From Tetragonia tetragonoides (Eukaryota; Streptophyta; Magnoliopsida; Caryophyllales; Aizoaceae): 64,000 bases of DNA. A model generated the notes under the pieces. The model made no database searches. It was not told where the DNA came from and saw nothing but the letters and a program-made list of their open reading frames with translations. Position 1 is the first letter of the stretch. Each line of letters opens with the position of its first letter. The stretch lies in contig CM076147.1 in assembly GCA_038025085.1 (NCBI GenBank), positions 25,893,001-25,957,000 on the forward strand. Reading direction: 5' to 3'. Below, piece by piece: positions 45,753-57,377 of the stretch. The position numbers and the translations under genes are program-made.

Positions 45753-48006
45753 ATCAAATTTCATATAGTTTCATATGCAATCCGCCATCTTTGGTCAGGC
45801 CCATCAATAAGTAATTGCGTTGCCGCTAATGGTATTGATAATGATACACATAACACTTCTCCCACTTTAACATGATATTGATCCTCATATAATACATGAA
45901 GAAAGGGATGAGATAACTAAGTTTAATCTAGACTATAATTGTCTTAACTAAAAGAAGAAAAAAGAAAAAAGAAAAAGAAAAAGAAGGAAAGAAGAAAAAT
46001 AAGAAAATATAATTAGAGTTGGTGAAGGAGCATTTGAGAAGCATGAAGTGGGAGCATCCAATCAATGGCTTCAATGACTTGACATCCAATGTTTTTGTTG
46101 TTTTGGATGACCCAGTAGTTATACAAGCTATCATTTCCTTCCACTTTTGTGTATTGTTCACTTCCAATTATCATCGCCACATGATTAACATGTATCACAG
46201 TCAAATGTGGAGTTCCATTTTAAACTTTTGGATCGTATGTATTTGTCATTATCCGATATATACAATCTCATGGGCATACTTAAACCATTAAAGGTAGTAG
46301 GAACAATATCAAAAACTCCATGAGCCGGTTTTTTTGGCATCAAATCCACACGGAGAACAAGGACCCAACATTTTGTTGAATTTTATACTACCCTTAGATT
46401 GTATGTCTTCCACATCTTGGGTAATCAAACTCATCTCTTTATTTTATGTGCATCGCATTATCTATAACTTTATCTCACTCGCATCGCACCATTAGCGTTC
46501 CATCTCTCTATCTTACTCGCACCATTAGAGTTATGTCTCTGTATCTCACTTACAATATCAGCCCTTGTTCAAACCCACGAGGCATGCAATCGCTGACCAG
46601 TGCTTCGCCAGCTAGTGACAAGCTCGACGCTCAAGGAATTTTCATACACTTCGAATTTTGTTCTAATTCTAGATTTTTGGTTTTTGATGCTTATTTATCC
46701 TTATTATTGATATTTCGAGTTTGAATGGTTATTTTCCTAATTCATAATATCTGGTGTTTGGATGCTTATTTGCCTTAATTCTAATCAAATGAGACTAGAG
46801 AGAAATTCGCTTTTGCTTGTATTTTAAGAGTTTCTTCTGAATAGTTATGGAAGTCAACAATCAAATGTCTAAGTTGTGTGTATAGAGCTTTTTACATTCT
46901 CATGACTTAGCAATTTATCCAAGTAATATGGATTATGTTAGATTCTGAGATGTGATGATTAGTCATGTAACTTTTATGGTATTATTTATTTGGTTTTTTT
47001 TGTAAAAATGTTCTAAAATGGCATTATTCTACTACAAGAGCCTAATCTCATTTAACTCTTCCCTTTAGTAGATTCTCTTGTGATGGAAAGCCAACAAAAT
47101 ATGATTGGACGAGAGCTCACTAATCAATTATGTTGTAAATGGACAGTTCGTATACATGGAACAATCTCCATGTTGACTTAAGCAAACAAACAAAGAACCA
47201 TAAACTTTTATACCTTTTATTATTGGTTGATATTTGTTTGTTTTCTTTTGAAACAAATTTAATTGTTGGTGAAATTTAATAGTTGTTCACAGATTGTCGT
47301 TACTTTGCGACCGTTGATGTAATAAAAGTACGAAAATAAATCGCAGAAAACAGAAGACACTCATCACAAAAGCACAAAACTAAATGGCAGAAAACAAAAG
47401 ACACTCGTGACAAAAGAAATATTGCAATTGAATTGTTTTCGATAAACTTTCAGTGCACCAACTGCAATGCCTTGCTCCTATCGGCTCTACTACAATCTTC
47501 AATCAATTGGCAAGAAATTAAGCGGTACTACAATAGAAACTGAGTACAATAACATTGAAATTGATCCGATGGAGACGGCCAAGGTCTGAGAGGTTGTACT
47601 TGACACTATATTGATCGATGACAAGCTTTTTCGAAAAACGAGCTAACTAATGATATTAATAAGAACCTATTTTTTCGAAAGGATTTTTCTATCAATTATG
47701 AGTTAAATAAAAACTAGTAAAAATAAATGGGCAAATTAGCTAAGGAATTAAATAAAATTCATATATTATAGATAGGGGGCTGAAATTACAATAGCATGAT
47801 GATGAATAACGTTACCCATAATTCAACATAAAAATAAAAACTAACACTGAAATTAAACTATATGGAGTATGTATAAACTTCATTTAGGGAGAATCTAAAA
47901 TATATAAAAGAATCAACTAAGTAATTTTTTAATGCCCAAAGGATGAATTATTACTCATAAATTCACCTCACTACCATAATCACCGCCACATTGTATCTGG
48001 TTGTAT
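45753..48006. other. AT-rich intergenic, nothing recognised
   Basis: A 2.2-kb stretch without family resemblance on either strand. Notable only for an A/G-rich run (45950-46005), 'ctctatctcactcgcacc' near-repeats at 46470-46550, and a local duplication of 'cagaaaacagaagacactc' at 47343 and 47391. Confidence 0.5.
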
Positions 48007-48249
48007 TCATTTCGGGGGTGGAGTTTTGCCCCGGATGGCAACCGAAGTGGGAAGGATTTCATGAGCATAATTGAACTCCTCTAGACTTGTGATCACAACT
48101 TCATCTTGCATACCCAATTGGTTTTGGAGCATTTCAAGATTTTTCTTTAACCTTTTGATTTCATTTTTTGTTGCTTTAACGGGGATTTTCAGCTCATTAA
48201 CCTCTTGTTTGAGGTTTAATCATATCTTGAGTTCTTCATTTGTATTCAT
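48007..48249 (-). pseudogene. Small coiled-coil reading frame, copy A (one internal stop)
   Basis: From the ATG at 48249 an 81-codon frame runs to TGA at 48007 with a single internal stop (TGA, codon 10). The product would be a short charged helix (LKQEVNELK, NEIKRLKKNLEMLQNQLGMQ, about residues 11-48, heptad-like leucines). A loop EEFNYAHEILPTSV and a Pro/Lys-rich end KTPPPK follow. A TATA box lies upstream at 48338-48331. I do not recognise the family. The partner at 58695-58841 has cysteine at codon 10 but its own stops elsewhere, so both copies look independently decayed. A single read-through or splice rescue is possible but not supported. Confidence 0.55.
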
Positions 48250-48330
48250 TTTTGTAAGAATGATGGAGGTTGAAGAAAGCAAGGTGGTAAAATGATGATA
48301 ATGAACGAAAAAGAGAACCTAACCACTACC

Positions 48331-48338
48331 TATATATA
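48331..48338 (-). promoter_or_regulatory. TATA box for coiled-coil copy A
   Basis: TATATA core in 'ccctatatataggtag' on the minus strand, about 82 bases before the ATG at 48249. The same block is conserved in copy A' (about 58921-58928). The gag-only element inserted about 100 bp further upstream. Confidence 0.5.
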
Positions 48339-48441
48339 GGGCTAGTTGGTAAGCAACGTGCAAATTACTTCACAACAACAAATGAATAAAAAAGATTAGA
48401 GAATTCACATAGCCTAACAGGTTCGGAGCTAGGCTCGGTGT

Positions 48442-49951
48442 TGTAAGAACCCTCGCATTTCAGCGCTAATTGAAATATTGAGTGGGAATTAATGGTTCTT
48501 AAATAATACGTCATATACAACATGATTAATCGTGCTAAGGGAAATAACAAACAAATAGTGAAGTCGCCACCAATTTTTAAGGGAACAATTGAAAACCATC
48601 AAAAGTGCACCCAATTCCTATTGGGAATTGACTCATACCCAAAAGGGGCCAAAGATTGAGTTCGGGGGTGTGGGTACGAAAAAGATAAAATGAATCCAAT
48701 CTAAATCGCCCGAATTAACGGTCTCTACTAATCTTATCCATGTTGATTCATAATTCATATCACAAGGTTCCATACAAATCCGGTCGTCCAAGATCCTAAA
48801 TTAACTAGGTGGGTTGAACAAACCAAATTAATTAATGTGATCGCTTTGCACATTTTATTCAATTGCATGCATTAATTAACAACCATAAACCAAACCAATA
48901 ATAAGATAAAAGAAATAAATCTCCACCTTACCTTTCTTGCTAAACGGGCCAAATATTGCATATGCGAATCAATAAAATTGTTAGTAACTTCAAAAGAAGA
49001 ATAATGCAAAGATATCAACTTTATGCTAAAATAAACCTATGAGGCTACTATATGCATGCAAAAACTACAAAAAGATGCAAACTTGCATAAATTAATAAAA
49101 AGATGCTAACTTTATATTAACTAACCATGCATAATTATATACAAAATCCAAAACATGCAAATTTATTCAACCATAATCAAAAGCTAAATAAAACATGATT
49201 AATAAACGGTAAACAAGAGATTTAATAAAGAGTTTAGGCCCTCAGGATGGTCTATTCGAACGGGACTAGTAGAATTGGAATTGCTCTTCGATCTTGGGTG
49301 CTAGGCTAGGTGTAATGCTTGCTTGGATCTTCAAATTTCTGAATTCTCTTTGGTTTGGGAATTTATGTGCTCTCAATGCTTTCAAAATTATGAACTGACT
49401 CCCCCTTTCAAAAGAGGGTGAAAAGAAGTATTTATAGAGTTAGGGGACGAAATTTGAGGCTTAGGGTAACAAACCCGACGCCACAACTCGGCCTAGACAA
49501 AAAAACCGGCCCAGCGGCCACACGGAGGGCAGCTGGGGCCCGCGGCTGCCGCTGGGCCCAGCGGCTGGCCAGAAGGCCCCCGCTGTCACGCGCTAGCCGT
49601 CGGGTAGGTAGCGATAGCCGCTGGACCTGACGGCGCGCGTGTGACTAGGGTTTTTGACTTTTTGTGCTTAGTAAATTACGAAATTGCCCTTGGGCTGACC
49701 CAGGGGGTCTGGATTGAGCGGTTTAGACCCAAATCTTCGAGACGCGATATCTCTTGATCCGGGAACCTGATTGAGGCAAGGTCAAAGGTGTTGAAATCCT
49801 TATAACAAGGGCTATCCAAAGACTGAGGTTTCAAGAAATTTGGTCTAGATTTCCGAGCAATGTCCTTTTCTACTTACGTCGATGTTAATCCATTACCATC
49901 ATCATCGGGCGTTGCGGTGCTAGGGGATGAGAACCGATTAGGGTGTCTATA
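48442..49951 (-). repeat. Left LTR (3' LTR in element sense)
   Basis: 1510 bp, TGTAAGAACCCTCG to GTGTCTATA. TATAAATA box on the minus strand at 49436-49429, with a GC-rich block (49480-49640) upstream of it. Differs from the right LTR by scattered substitutions, a 28-bp extra repeat near 49075-49102, and the lack of about 48 bp in the GC block. Confidence 0.9.
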
Positions 49952-50094
49952 GAAGCCCCCACTTTGGCCGAGCTTGTAAAAGCAAAGGTCAAAGTATTTG
50001 CTTAAAATGCCTGCAGTGCTTTGAAAACATTTATGTTAGAAAAAAATGCAATAAAAGTAAATCTGACCGCCTGTGGTCAGGGTTACCTGCTTTG

Positions 50095-50360
50095 CGAATG
50101 CAGACGCTGTGCTATTTGCGATAGTCCAAACGTCGAAGATCTTTGCCTCACTCCCATGCCTTGCTTTGCAGACATGACGCTAATTGTAATAGCCCATCGT
50201 CGGAGACCTTTGCGTCGCTCTCGTGCCTTTTTTGCAGACGTGGTGCTAATTGTAATAGCCCATCGTCGGTGAGCTTTATGTCACACTCGTGCCTTGATTT
50301 GCAGACATGGTGCTAATTGTAATAGCCCATCGTCGGAGAGCTTTGCATCGCTCCCGTGCC
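50095..50360. repeat. Tandem array, about 80-bp unit
   Basis: Three to four copies built on 'gcagacatggtgctaattgtaatagcccatcgtcgg' (text split: 'tgctaattgtaatagccc' plus 'atcgtcgg'), each followed by 'agctttgcgtcgctc' and 'cgtgcctt'. Units start near 50168, 50233 and 50302, with a diverged one near 50098. Confidence 0.85.
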
Positions 50361-50454
50361 TTGTTTTACTTTGCTGAAATAATGCTTGTGCTTTGCTTTG
50401 TAACCTGCATGTTAGTTCAATCAAATAGGAAGACATAGCGAGTATGAGGATGCT

Positions 50455-50645
50455 ATGGGACGGACCCTAAGGACGGACCTTGCTAAATGCAACGGGACGG
50501 ACCTTGCACAATGCAACGGGACGGATCCAAAAGGACGGACCTTACTTAATGCAACCGGACGGACCCAAAAGGACGGGCCTTGCTCAATGCAACGGGACGA
50601 ACCCAAAAGGACGGACCTTGCTCAATGCAACAGGACGGACCCAAA
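50455..50645. repeat. Tandem array, GGACGGAC-based, about 36-41-bp unit
   Basis: Five to six copies of 'ggacggacccaaaa' + 'ggacggaccttgctcaatgc' + 'aacg'. Some units lack the first part. Adjacent to but different in sequence from the array at 50095-50360. Confidence 0.85.
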
Positions 50646-52599
50646 AGGAATGTTAGAGAACATACTCCAAATAAAGACACTTAGACTTAAGCGCATTCAA
50701 TGCTACATGTGTGTGCTATGCTTGTGCCTCGGATGCAAAAGTGCTTAGTAAGTGCAAATGAGTGACATGATACTCAAAGTGTGCAAATGCAATGATAGCT
50801 AGGCCTACAGCTCCACGCAACCTAGTATGAATAAGAATGATGCATATGAGTTAATAATTATGACATATATGCAATGCATTGAAGACTGGACTTCAAGGGA
50901 TAGACAAGAGATTTCCATTAATTATTTGCAAAAGGATTTTTTTTTCCAAAAGTGTCCCTCTTAAGCCATGAGGTGTATGCGGATTGGTGCCTTTGAGGCA
51001 AGGGCGAAGCCCCTAGTTTACCGATTGGATCGTAAAGCGAGCAAGCTTATGTGAGTGAGATTTTGAGTATTCAAACATGTTTCGCCAAGTATGGGAGGAA
51101 TCGAAGCCCCAGTATGCATAAAGTGATCCCATGAGGAAATCCGTGAATATGGCATTAGTGATGGATGCTTAGTTGGAGTTATTGATCCAGGAAAAGATGG
51201 CTACGGAAGCCACAAACTATGAGTAGATAGTCAATGCAAATTGGAGAATTCCAGGATGGAGATGTGGGATTATGATAGAAATGGGCTTGGTGCAAAAAAT
51301 AGAAAATACGGGGAGACCTTGTGCGATAGGGAGCGATGCAGGGAAGCAAGTTCGAAGCCAAGTCTTAGGCTCTAAAAGGGATAAAATCACGGAAATTTTA
51401 AAACCCTTAGAATTTTGAGTTGCCATTGATGACGTGACATATATTATTAAGTTAGGACCTTTAATGAATCCCATGTGTAAATGCAAATGGGTCTTGTGAT
51501 TGAGAAAGATTAGAGTACGGCCGGGCCTCAATGCAAAGAAGTTACCTACGTATCCAGGGAGGAATCAGGCCAAAACGTAGTTCGAGGACCTTTGATTTTT
51601 AGTGCCCTAACTTTTGCCTGGATCATTGTCTTGAATGATCGACCCAGCGGACTTGCCATTTTTGCCTAAGTCGATGAATGAAAAGACTTAGCGGGCTTTT
51701 TGATGATTATGCCATAACTTTTGCCTAGGCCGCCCTTTCGGGTTTTCAACCTAGCGGGCTCTTTTTTATTATTGTTATATTTGGTGCACACACATTTTTC
51801 AAGATTCATACCTCTAAGAGGTCTTTTGGGTTGTAATGTTAGGCCAAGGTGTAGGTTGCCAAAGAATGGATAATAAGGCTCAAATTCCCATAAAAGCCCC
51901 CCCAAGTGTGTTGTGTGTCACTTGATGTTTCGAGGTGAGGAAACACTTGATTTTTGGTGCTCTCTTGATGCATTTGAAACTTTTGTTTCTCTCTTTTTTT
52001 TTTTGAGTTTTCGACAATTGCTCTTTTTTCTTTTTTTTTTTTTAACTCTTTTTGGAGTTTTTCACGCCTCTCTTGAGATTGGGTGACACTTAGAAATTGT
52101 TGCACACTTTCCATACCCCGGGTTAGGATAATGTGGTTAAAGAAAGAATGTGGCTTATTGTGTTTGATGGCTCAAATGGGCTCCAAGTGGTAATTTGCAT
52201 TGTGGGTGAAAGGATAATAATGAAGGGTGCCAAATGAATGCCTCATGTCTTCAGTATGACTCATAGGATGTGTGTCCCATTTTTTTTATTCTTTTCTTTT
52301 TTTATAATTTTTAGGTCCTCTTCTCAATAGTTAAGGTCCTTACATTGATTAAGTTTGGCAACTTAGATTCATCATTGGGTTTACAATTATGAGAAATTCC
52401 ATGAAGAAAGAAAGAAATGCAGGCCTATTTTATTCAATCAAAAGAAAGCAAGACAATGCTTTAAGGGAAATCCTAAGACAAGACTTGGACTCGACAAAGA
52501 AAGAAAGGGAAAAAGAAATTCTCCAACTAGACTATGACTCTATGATATTTGAGCTTGGGCTTCGCGACTGGGCTAGGCGTCCAATTCAAACTCTTGGGT

Positions 52600-53787
52600 T
52601 CATGGTGCGTGGATGGTCTCATCGTCAATGAAATCTTGGATCTCGCGCTTCAAGTGCATGCATTCTTCAGTCATATGACCCTTTCCTTGATGATACTTGC
52701 AGTAGGCATTAGGATCCCAGTTCTTGCCTCTCTTATTGGGCTCTAGGTCCGGTGTGGGACTGATTGCTGAAATATAGCCTTCTTCGAGAAGTTTGTCGAA
52801 TGCTTCATCTTGTGTCATGCTAAGAGGTGTGTATACTCTTTTATGTCTACTTGCAATGACATTGATTTCACTTCCTTGATTGGGGAATCTACTATTACTA
52901 GAGTCATGTTTGTCTTGCTTGTTGCTTAATTGGGTGAGGTGGTCATCTTCAATGGTCATGCCAACTTCAACTAGTTGGGCATAAGTAGTGATCGGCTGGA
53001 ATTTCATGTGTTCACGATACTTGGGTGTCAAGTTGTGGACAAGCATTCTAATTTGATCCCTTTCGGATGGGCGATCAATCATTTCGGCGACCTTGGTCTT
53101 CCGCCTTTTCACAAAGTTGGTAAATCCTTCCTCATCACCTTGCTTGGTTATCTCCAACTCTCTTAATGTCATGGGTGGCAAGACATTGTCAACATATCTC
53201 TCTAGAAATAAGGTGGATAAGTCTTTCCATTTTCCGATCTTTTGAGATGACAATTTGAAAAACCAGGCCTTTACAGCGGGATCCAGGGTTTGTGGAAAGA
53301 GGTGAACATACAGATCGTGTTCAATACCTCTAAGGCCCAATGCAGTAGTAAAGGCTCTAATGTGATCGTTGGTTCCTTTGAAAGTGGGAACTTCAGGCAT
53401 GGAAAACTTAGTGGGTAATTTTCCCTTGATATGTGGAGAAAAGCATTCAGAATTGACTATCATGTCGTTAAAGATGCGACTCATAGACAAGATGGACTCA
53501 AGCCTATTTAGTTTAGCTTGGAGTTCTTGGACCTCTTTAGTGGGAGGTTTGGGCTTATCATCGTTCGAAATAGGCTCTTTAGGATCCTTGGTGTGAGGAT
53601 CAAGTTTAGCAATCTTAGCCTCTAATTCAATGAATTTAGCATTCATGGCGGTCATTTGGGTCAAAAGTTCCTCCATCATTTGGGCTTGGGTTTTCTCACC
53701 TTCTCCAGTCATATTGGGCTTAGGTTGCTTTGAGTAAACTTGGGCTTTTGCAAACCTGGATGCAATTCTCAACTTAGTAAGGGACAC
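52600..53787 (-). CDS. Retrotransposon Gag (gypsy, Tat/Ogre-like)
   Basis: Uninterrupted 395-codon frame. N-terminal third: basic start, then a coiled-coil-like MMEELLTQMTAMNAKFIELE and VQELQAKLNRLES. The middle is a retrotransposon-gag domain (FKGTNDHIRAFTTALG, AVKAWFFKLS, LSTLFLERYV, FTNFVKRRKTKV). The C-terminus carries a CxxxH...HMTEEC knuckle-like segment (YCKYHQGKGHMTEEC) and LKREIQDFIDD. It would form the particle that packages element RNA in the cytoplasm. The intact frame contrasts with the decayed copia relics. It stops at 52600 with nothing fused after it. An upstream in-frame start is possible. Confidence 0.85.
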   Translation of the reverse strand: MSLTKLRIASRFAKAQVYSKQPKPNMTGEGEKTQAQMMEELLTQMTAMNAKFIELEAKIAKLDPHTKDPKEPISNDDKPKPPTKEVQELQAKLNRLESILSMSRIFNDMIVNSECFSPHIKGKLPTKFSMPEVPTFKGTNDHIRAFTTALGLRGIEHDLYVHLFPQTLDPAVKAWFFKLSSQKIGKWKDLSTLFLERYVDNVLPPMTLRELEITKQGDEEGFTNFVKRRKTKVAEMIDRPSERDQIRMLVHNLTPKYREHMKFQPITTYAQLVEVGMTIEDDHLTQLSNKQDKHDSSNSRFPNQGSEINVIASRHKRVYTPLSMTQDEAFDKLLEEGYISAISPTPDLEPNKRGKNWDPNAYCKYHQGKGHMTEECMHLKREIQDFIDDETIHAP

Positions 53788-55427
53788 TTGGGAAGAAATT
53801 CGAAAAAGGCTTTTAGAAGAAGACAGACTCTTATATTAACCTTCGAAGTCCAAAGATGAGAACTCTATATGCAAGCTTGAAATGAACATGCAATAATGAC
53901 TCTTCGAGATGCCTTGTGGGCTACGACTCGATGAATGCAACCATATATGTGATGAACGAGTGTGATGCAAGACTCTATAGTGTCCTAAACATGCCTAAAA
54001 TTATTTACATGCAAATAATATGGGAGAATCTAGAATGCCCTAGAAATGATATGCAATGCGATATGCGATGTCCTATATGTATGCACAAATTATCTAGTAT
54101 GAGATACATGATGAAGCTACCCACCTATGGCAAGTGGGTGTATGCAATGTTCTAAGATGATGCAAAATGATATGCGATGCAATGCAATCTAAAATAATTC
54201 TATATGTCCTAGCATGGAGCTTCTAAAAATGAAATGCAAATGCAATTTTTTGAGTTTTTTTTTTAGTTAGAAAAAAGATTGGAAAAGAATCTAGAATAAT
54301 CCCTCAACATGGTAACTTCTCAAGGAGACTAAATTTGTTTTGAAAATTTTGCGATGCAAGTAACGTATTTTAACCAATGATCTTTTGACTCTATATTAAA
54401 CAGGGAAAAAACAAAAATACTCTTGACTCAAGAAAGGAAGAATATTACTCTTGACTTGCAAAATAAGTAAAGGGAAACAAGGATGAACCTAGACCCTAAA
54501 CAAAGTATGGAAGCAAAAGATTGCTCTTGACTTGCTATGAGAATAAGATTTTTTTTTGGGAAAGGGGAAAAGATACTCTTGACTTGCAATGGAAAGTATA
54601 AAGACGCTACTATCGACTTGCCATAAGACTCTTGACTTAGATATGGAAAATATATTCCAGACTCAAGAAAAGGAAAATATACTATTGACTTGCTAAAGGA
54701 AAGAAATAAGACTCTTTTTTATCTTTGGGAAAGATCATTGGTCGAAATATATTACTTGCTCGAAATTGATTTTCTTGGAAAATAAGTCTCCCTAATATGG
54801 TTACTAGCATCATCGGAAAGATTCATAGATCCTACTTTCTAACAAGAAAAGATTCTAGACTCGATCTTAAGTTAGTTTACAAAGTTAGTCACATACACAA
54901 ATAAGAAACTTCCTATACTCTAGACCACTAAGATCCTAAAGGGGACCTAATCTAGCGATCTAAGAAAACAAATCACATAACAAGGAAGCAATCAATCACA
55001 ATATGGTAAGTAAGTCAATTAGCACCTTGAACGGACCATGAGACTAAATGCAATGGTTGACACAATCTATGGTTGGATAAGGTAACCCACGACCGGATGC
55101 GTTTCGTCATCTATGGGATGCATAGTAAAACTAAACGTACCGTTTTAGATATCTCAAATGGAAACATGTAAATGCCATGGGGCGGAACACGACTATGTGC
55201 AAAGATAATTCGGACCGAGTGGGTCACTGACCTAAGTTATAGACAATGCTCCAAAGGGTAATTCCTGTTTATGTCGTGGTGATGTCTTTCGACATCTTGC
55301 GAAGATAACGCATGCAATATGAATGATATGGATGCAAAGAAATAATGAACACATAAAGGCCATGAACCAATAAATATAAATTAATAATCAACATGGATAA
55401 GCTTTCGAATTACACCCTCTTATTAAA
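53788..55427 (-). other. Leader of the gag-only element
   Basis: About 1.64 kb between the primer site and gag, no coding homology. Contains repeated 'actcttgactt[g]c' strings from 54420 to 54715 (at least eight), and 'atgcaatgcgatatgcgatg' repeats at 54050-54190. Confidence 0.6.
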
Positions 55428-55445
55428 TCCCCAGTTGAGTCGCCA
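55428..55445 (-). other. Primer-binding site of the gag-only element
   Basis: TGGCGACTCAACTGGGGA on the minus strand, one base after the end of the right LTR. The equivalent in the second Tat-like element is at 62588-62605. The cognate tRNA was not determined. Confidence 0.75.
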
Positions 55446-55446
55446 C

Positions 55447-56983
55447 TGTAAGAACACTCGCCTTTCGGCGCTAATTGAAATATTTAGTGGGAATTAATGG
55501 TTCTTAAATAATACATCATATGCAACATGATTAATCGTGCTAGGGGAAATAACAGGCAAATAGTGAAGTCGCCACCAATTTTTAAGGGAACAATTGGAAA
55601 CCATCAAAAGTGCACCCAATTCCTATTGGGAATTGACTCATACCCAAAAGGGGCCAATGATTGAGTTCGGGGGTGTGGGTACGAAAAAGATAAAACGAAT
55701 CCTATCTAAATCGCCCGAATTAACGGCCTCTACTAATCTTATCCCTATTGATTCATAATTCATATCACAAGGTTCCATACAAATCCGGTCGTCTAAGATC
55801 CTAAATTAACTAGGTGGGTTGAACAAACCAAATTAATTAATGTGATCACTTTGCACATGCTATTCAATTGCATGCATTAATTAACAAGCATAAACCAAAC
55901 CAATAATAAGATAAAAGAAATAAATCTCCACCTTACCTTTCTTGCTAAACGCGCCAAATATTGCATATGCGCATCAATAAAATTGTTAGTAACTTTAAAG
56001 GAAGAACAATGCAAAGATATCAACTTTATGCTAAAATAAACCTATGAGGCTACTATATGCATGCAAAAACTACAAAAAGATGCTAACTTTATATTAACTA
56101 ACCATGCATAATTATATACAAAACCCAAAACATGCAAATTTATTCAACCATAATCAAAAGCTAAATAAAACATGATTAATAAACGGTAAACAAGAGATTT
56201 AATAAAGAGTTTAGGCCCTCATGATGGTTAACCTGGACGTTCTATTCGAACGGGACTAGTAGAATTGGAATTTCTCTTCGATCTTGGGTGCTAGGCTAGG
56301 AGTAATGCTTGCTTGGATCTTCAGATTTCTGAATTCTCTTTGGTTTGGGAATTTATGTGCTCTCAATGCTCTCAAAATTATGAACTAACTCCCCCTTTCA
56401 AAAGAGGGTGAAAAGAAGTATTTATAGAGTTAGGGGACGGAATTTGGGGCTTGGGGTAAGAAACCCGGCGCCACAACTCGGCCCTGCCAAAAAAATCGGC
56501 CCAGCGGCCACAAGGAGGGCAACTGGGGCCGGCGGCTGCCGCTGGGGCTCAGCGGCTGGGCCGCTGAAACTCAGCAGCTGGCCGCTGGGTCCAGCGGCTG
56601 GCCAGAAGGCCCCCGCTGTCAGGCGCTGGCCGCCGGGCAGGTAGCGATAGCCGCTGGACCTGACGGCACGCGTGTGACTAGGGTTTTTGACTTTTTGTTC
56701 TCAGTAAATTACGAAATTTCCATTGGGCTAACCCAGGGGGTCGGGATTAAGCGATTTCGACCCAAATCTTCGAAACGCCATATCTCTTGATCCGGGAGCC
56801 TATTGAGGCAAGGTCAAAGGCGTTGGAATCCTTATAACAACGGCTATCCAAAGACTTAGGTTTCAAGGAATTTGGTTTAGATTTCTGAGCAATGTTCTTT
56901 TCTACTTACGTCCATGTTAATCCATTACCATCATCATCGGGCGTTACGGTGCCAGGGGATGAGAACCGATTAGGATGTCTACA
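55447..56983 (-). repeat. Right LTR (5' LTR in element sense)
   Basis: 1537 bp, TGTAAGAACACTCG to GATGTCTACA. TATAAATA on the minus strand at 56426-56419. GC-rich 'ccgctgg/ccagcgg' palindromic block at 56460-56650, longer than in the left LTR by about 48 bp through an internal duplication. Confidence 0.9.
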
Positions 56984-57377
56984 GGTGTCCGAACAAAAAA
57001 ATACCATGTTTAAGAGCCAACTATTTTAATTATCATGTCAATATCAATGGTGAAGAATTGGAGATAGATTTTATATTGAGGGGTTCAAATATATTCAGAA
57101 TGCATATTACATATCCTAACCTAACCTAACCTATTACACTCCAATAATATTAAGAGTAATTAAGATCGTTTATTTTCGTATATTATACATGACAACACAA
57201 TGGTTACAACCTTGAGTTCTCGTATGCTCACCAACACGTTTGTGAGGAACTTTTTGTTTAAAAGCTTTAGAACTTGAAGCATATTGAAATGGTAATCTAG
57301 TTGTTATTAAATTCATATCAGAGAAGAGCATGACACATTCCATAAGGAGATTGAGAATCTGATAATTGATCCGAAGA
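56984..57377. repeat. Duplicated locus, segment B
   Basis: Matches 59037-59473 closely, e.g. 'atcatgtcaatatcaatggt', 'acatatcctaacctaac', 'tatacatgacaacacaatgg', 'ccaacacgtttgtgag'. Together with 48007-48441 it forms one copy of a locus split by the gag-only element. No gene recognised in it. Confidence 0.85.

Larger units (their letters stand above)
49966..52599 (-). other. Non-coding 3' part of the gag-only element
   Basis: Between gag and the polypurine tract, where an autonomous element would carry pol, I find no PR/RT/RH/INT motif in any frame. Contents: two tandem arrays (50095-50360, 50455-50645), T-rich tracts at 51990-52045 and 52280-52300, and short open stretches such as a Lys/Glu-rich one at 52114-51839 that I regard as chance. 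Confidence 0.6.
48442..56983 (-). mobile_element. Gag-only Ty3/gypsy (Tat/Ogre-like) LTR element
   Basis: 8542 bp between the perfect 5-bp duplications GGTGT (48437-48441, 56984-56988). LTRs are 48442-49951 and 55447-56983 and start TGTAAGAAC. Read on the minus strand: 5' LTR (right), primer site TGGCGACTCAACTGGGGA (55445-55428), gag (53787-52600), a long non-coding part with tandem arrays, a polypurine tract AAAGTGGGGGCTTC (49965-49952), 3' LTR (left). No protease, RT, RNase H or integrase motif was found, so it fits the TR-GAG/LARD type and would need helper proteins. Primer site, gag type and 3' arrays resemble the Tat/Ogre lineage. Confidence 0.9.

Noticed and set aside
50095..50645. CRISPR-like array
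   Set aside because: The repeated units are directly adjacent and variable with no unique equal-length spacers, in a plant retrotransposon 3' region.
51839..52114. Lys/Glu-rich minus-strand frame in the gag-only element
   Set aside because: Composition follows the T-rich tracts; no conserved motif and no position expected for a retrotransposon protein.
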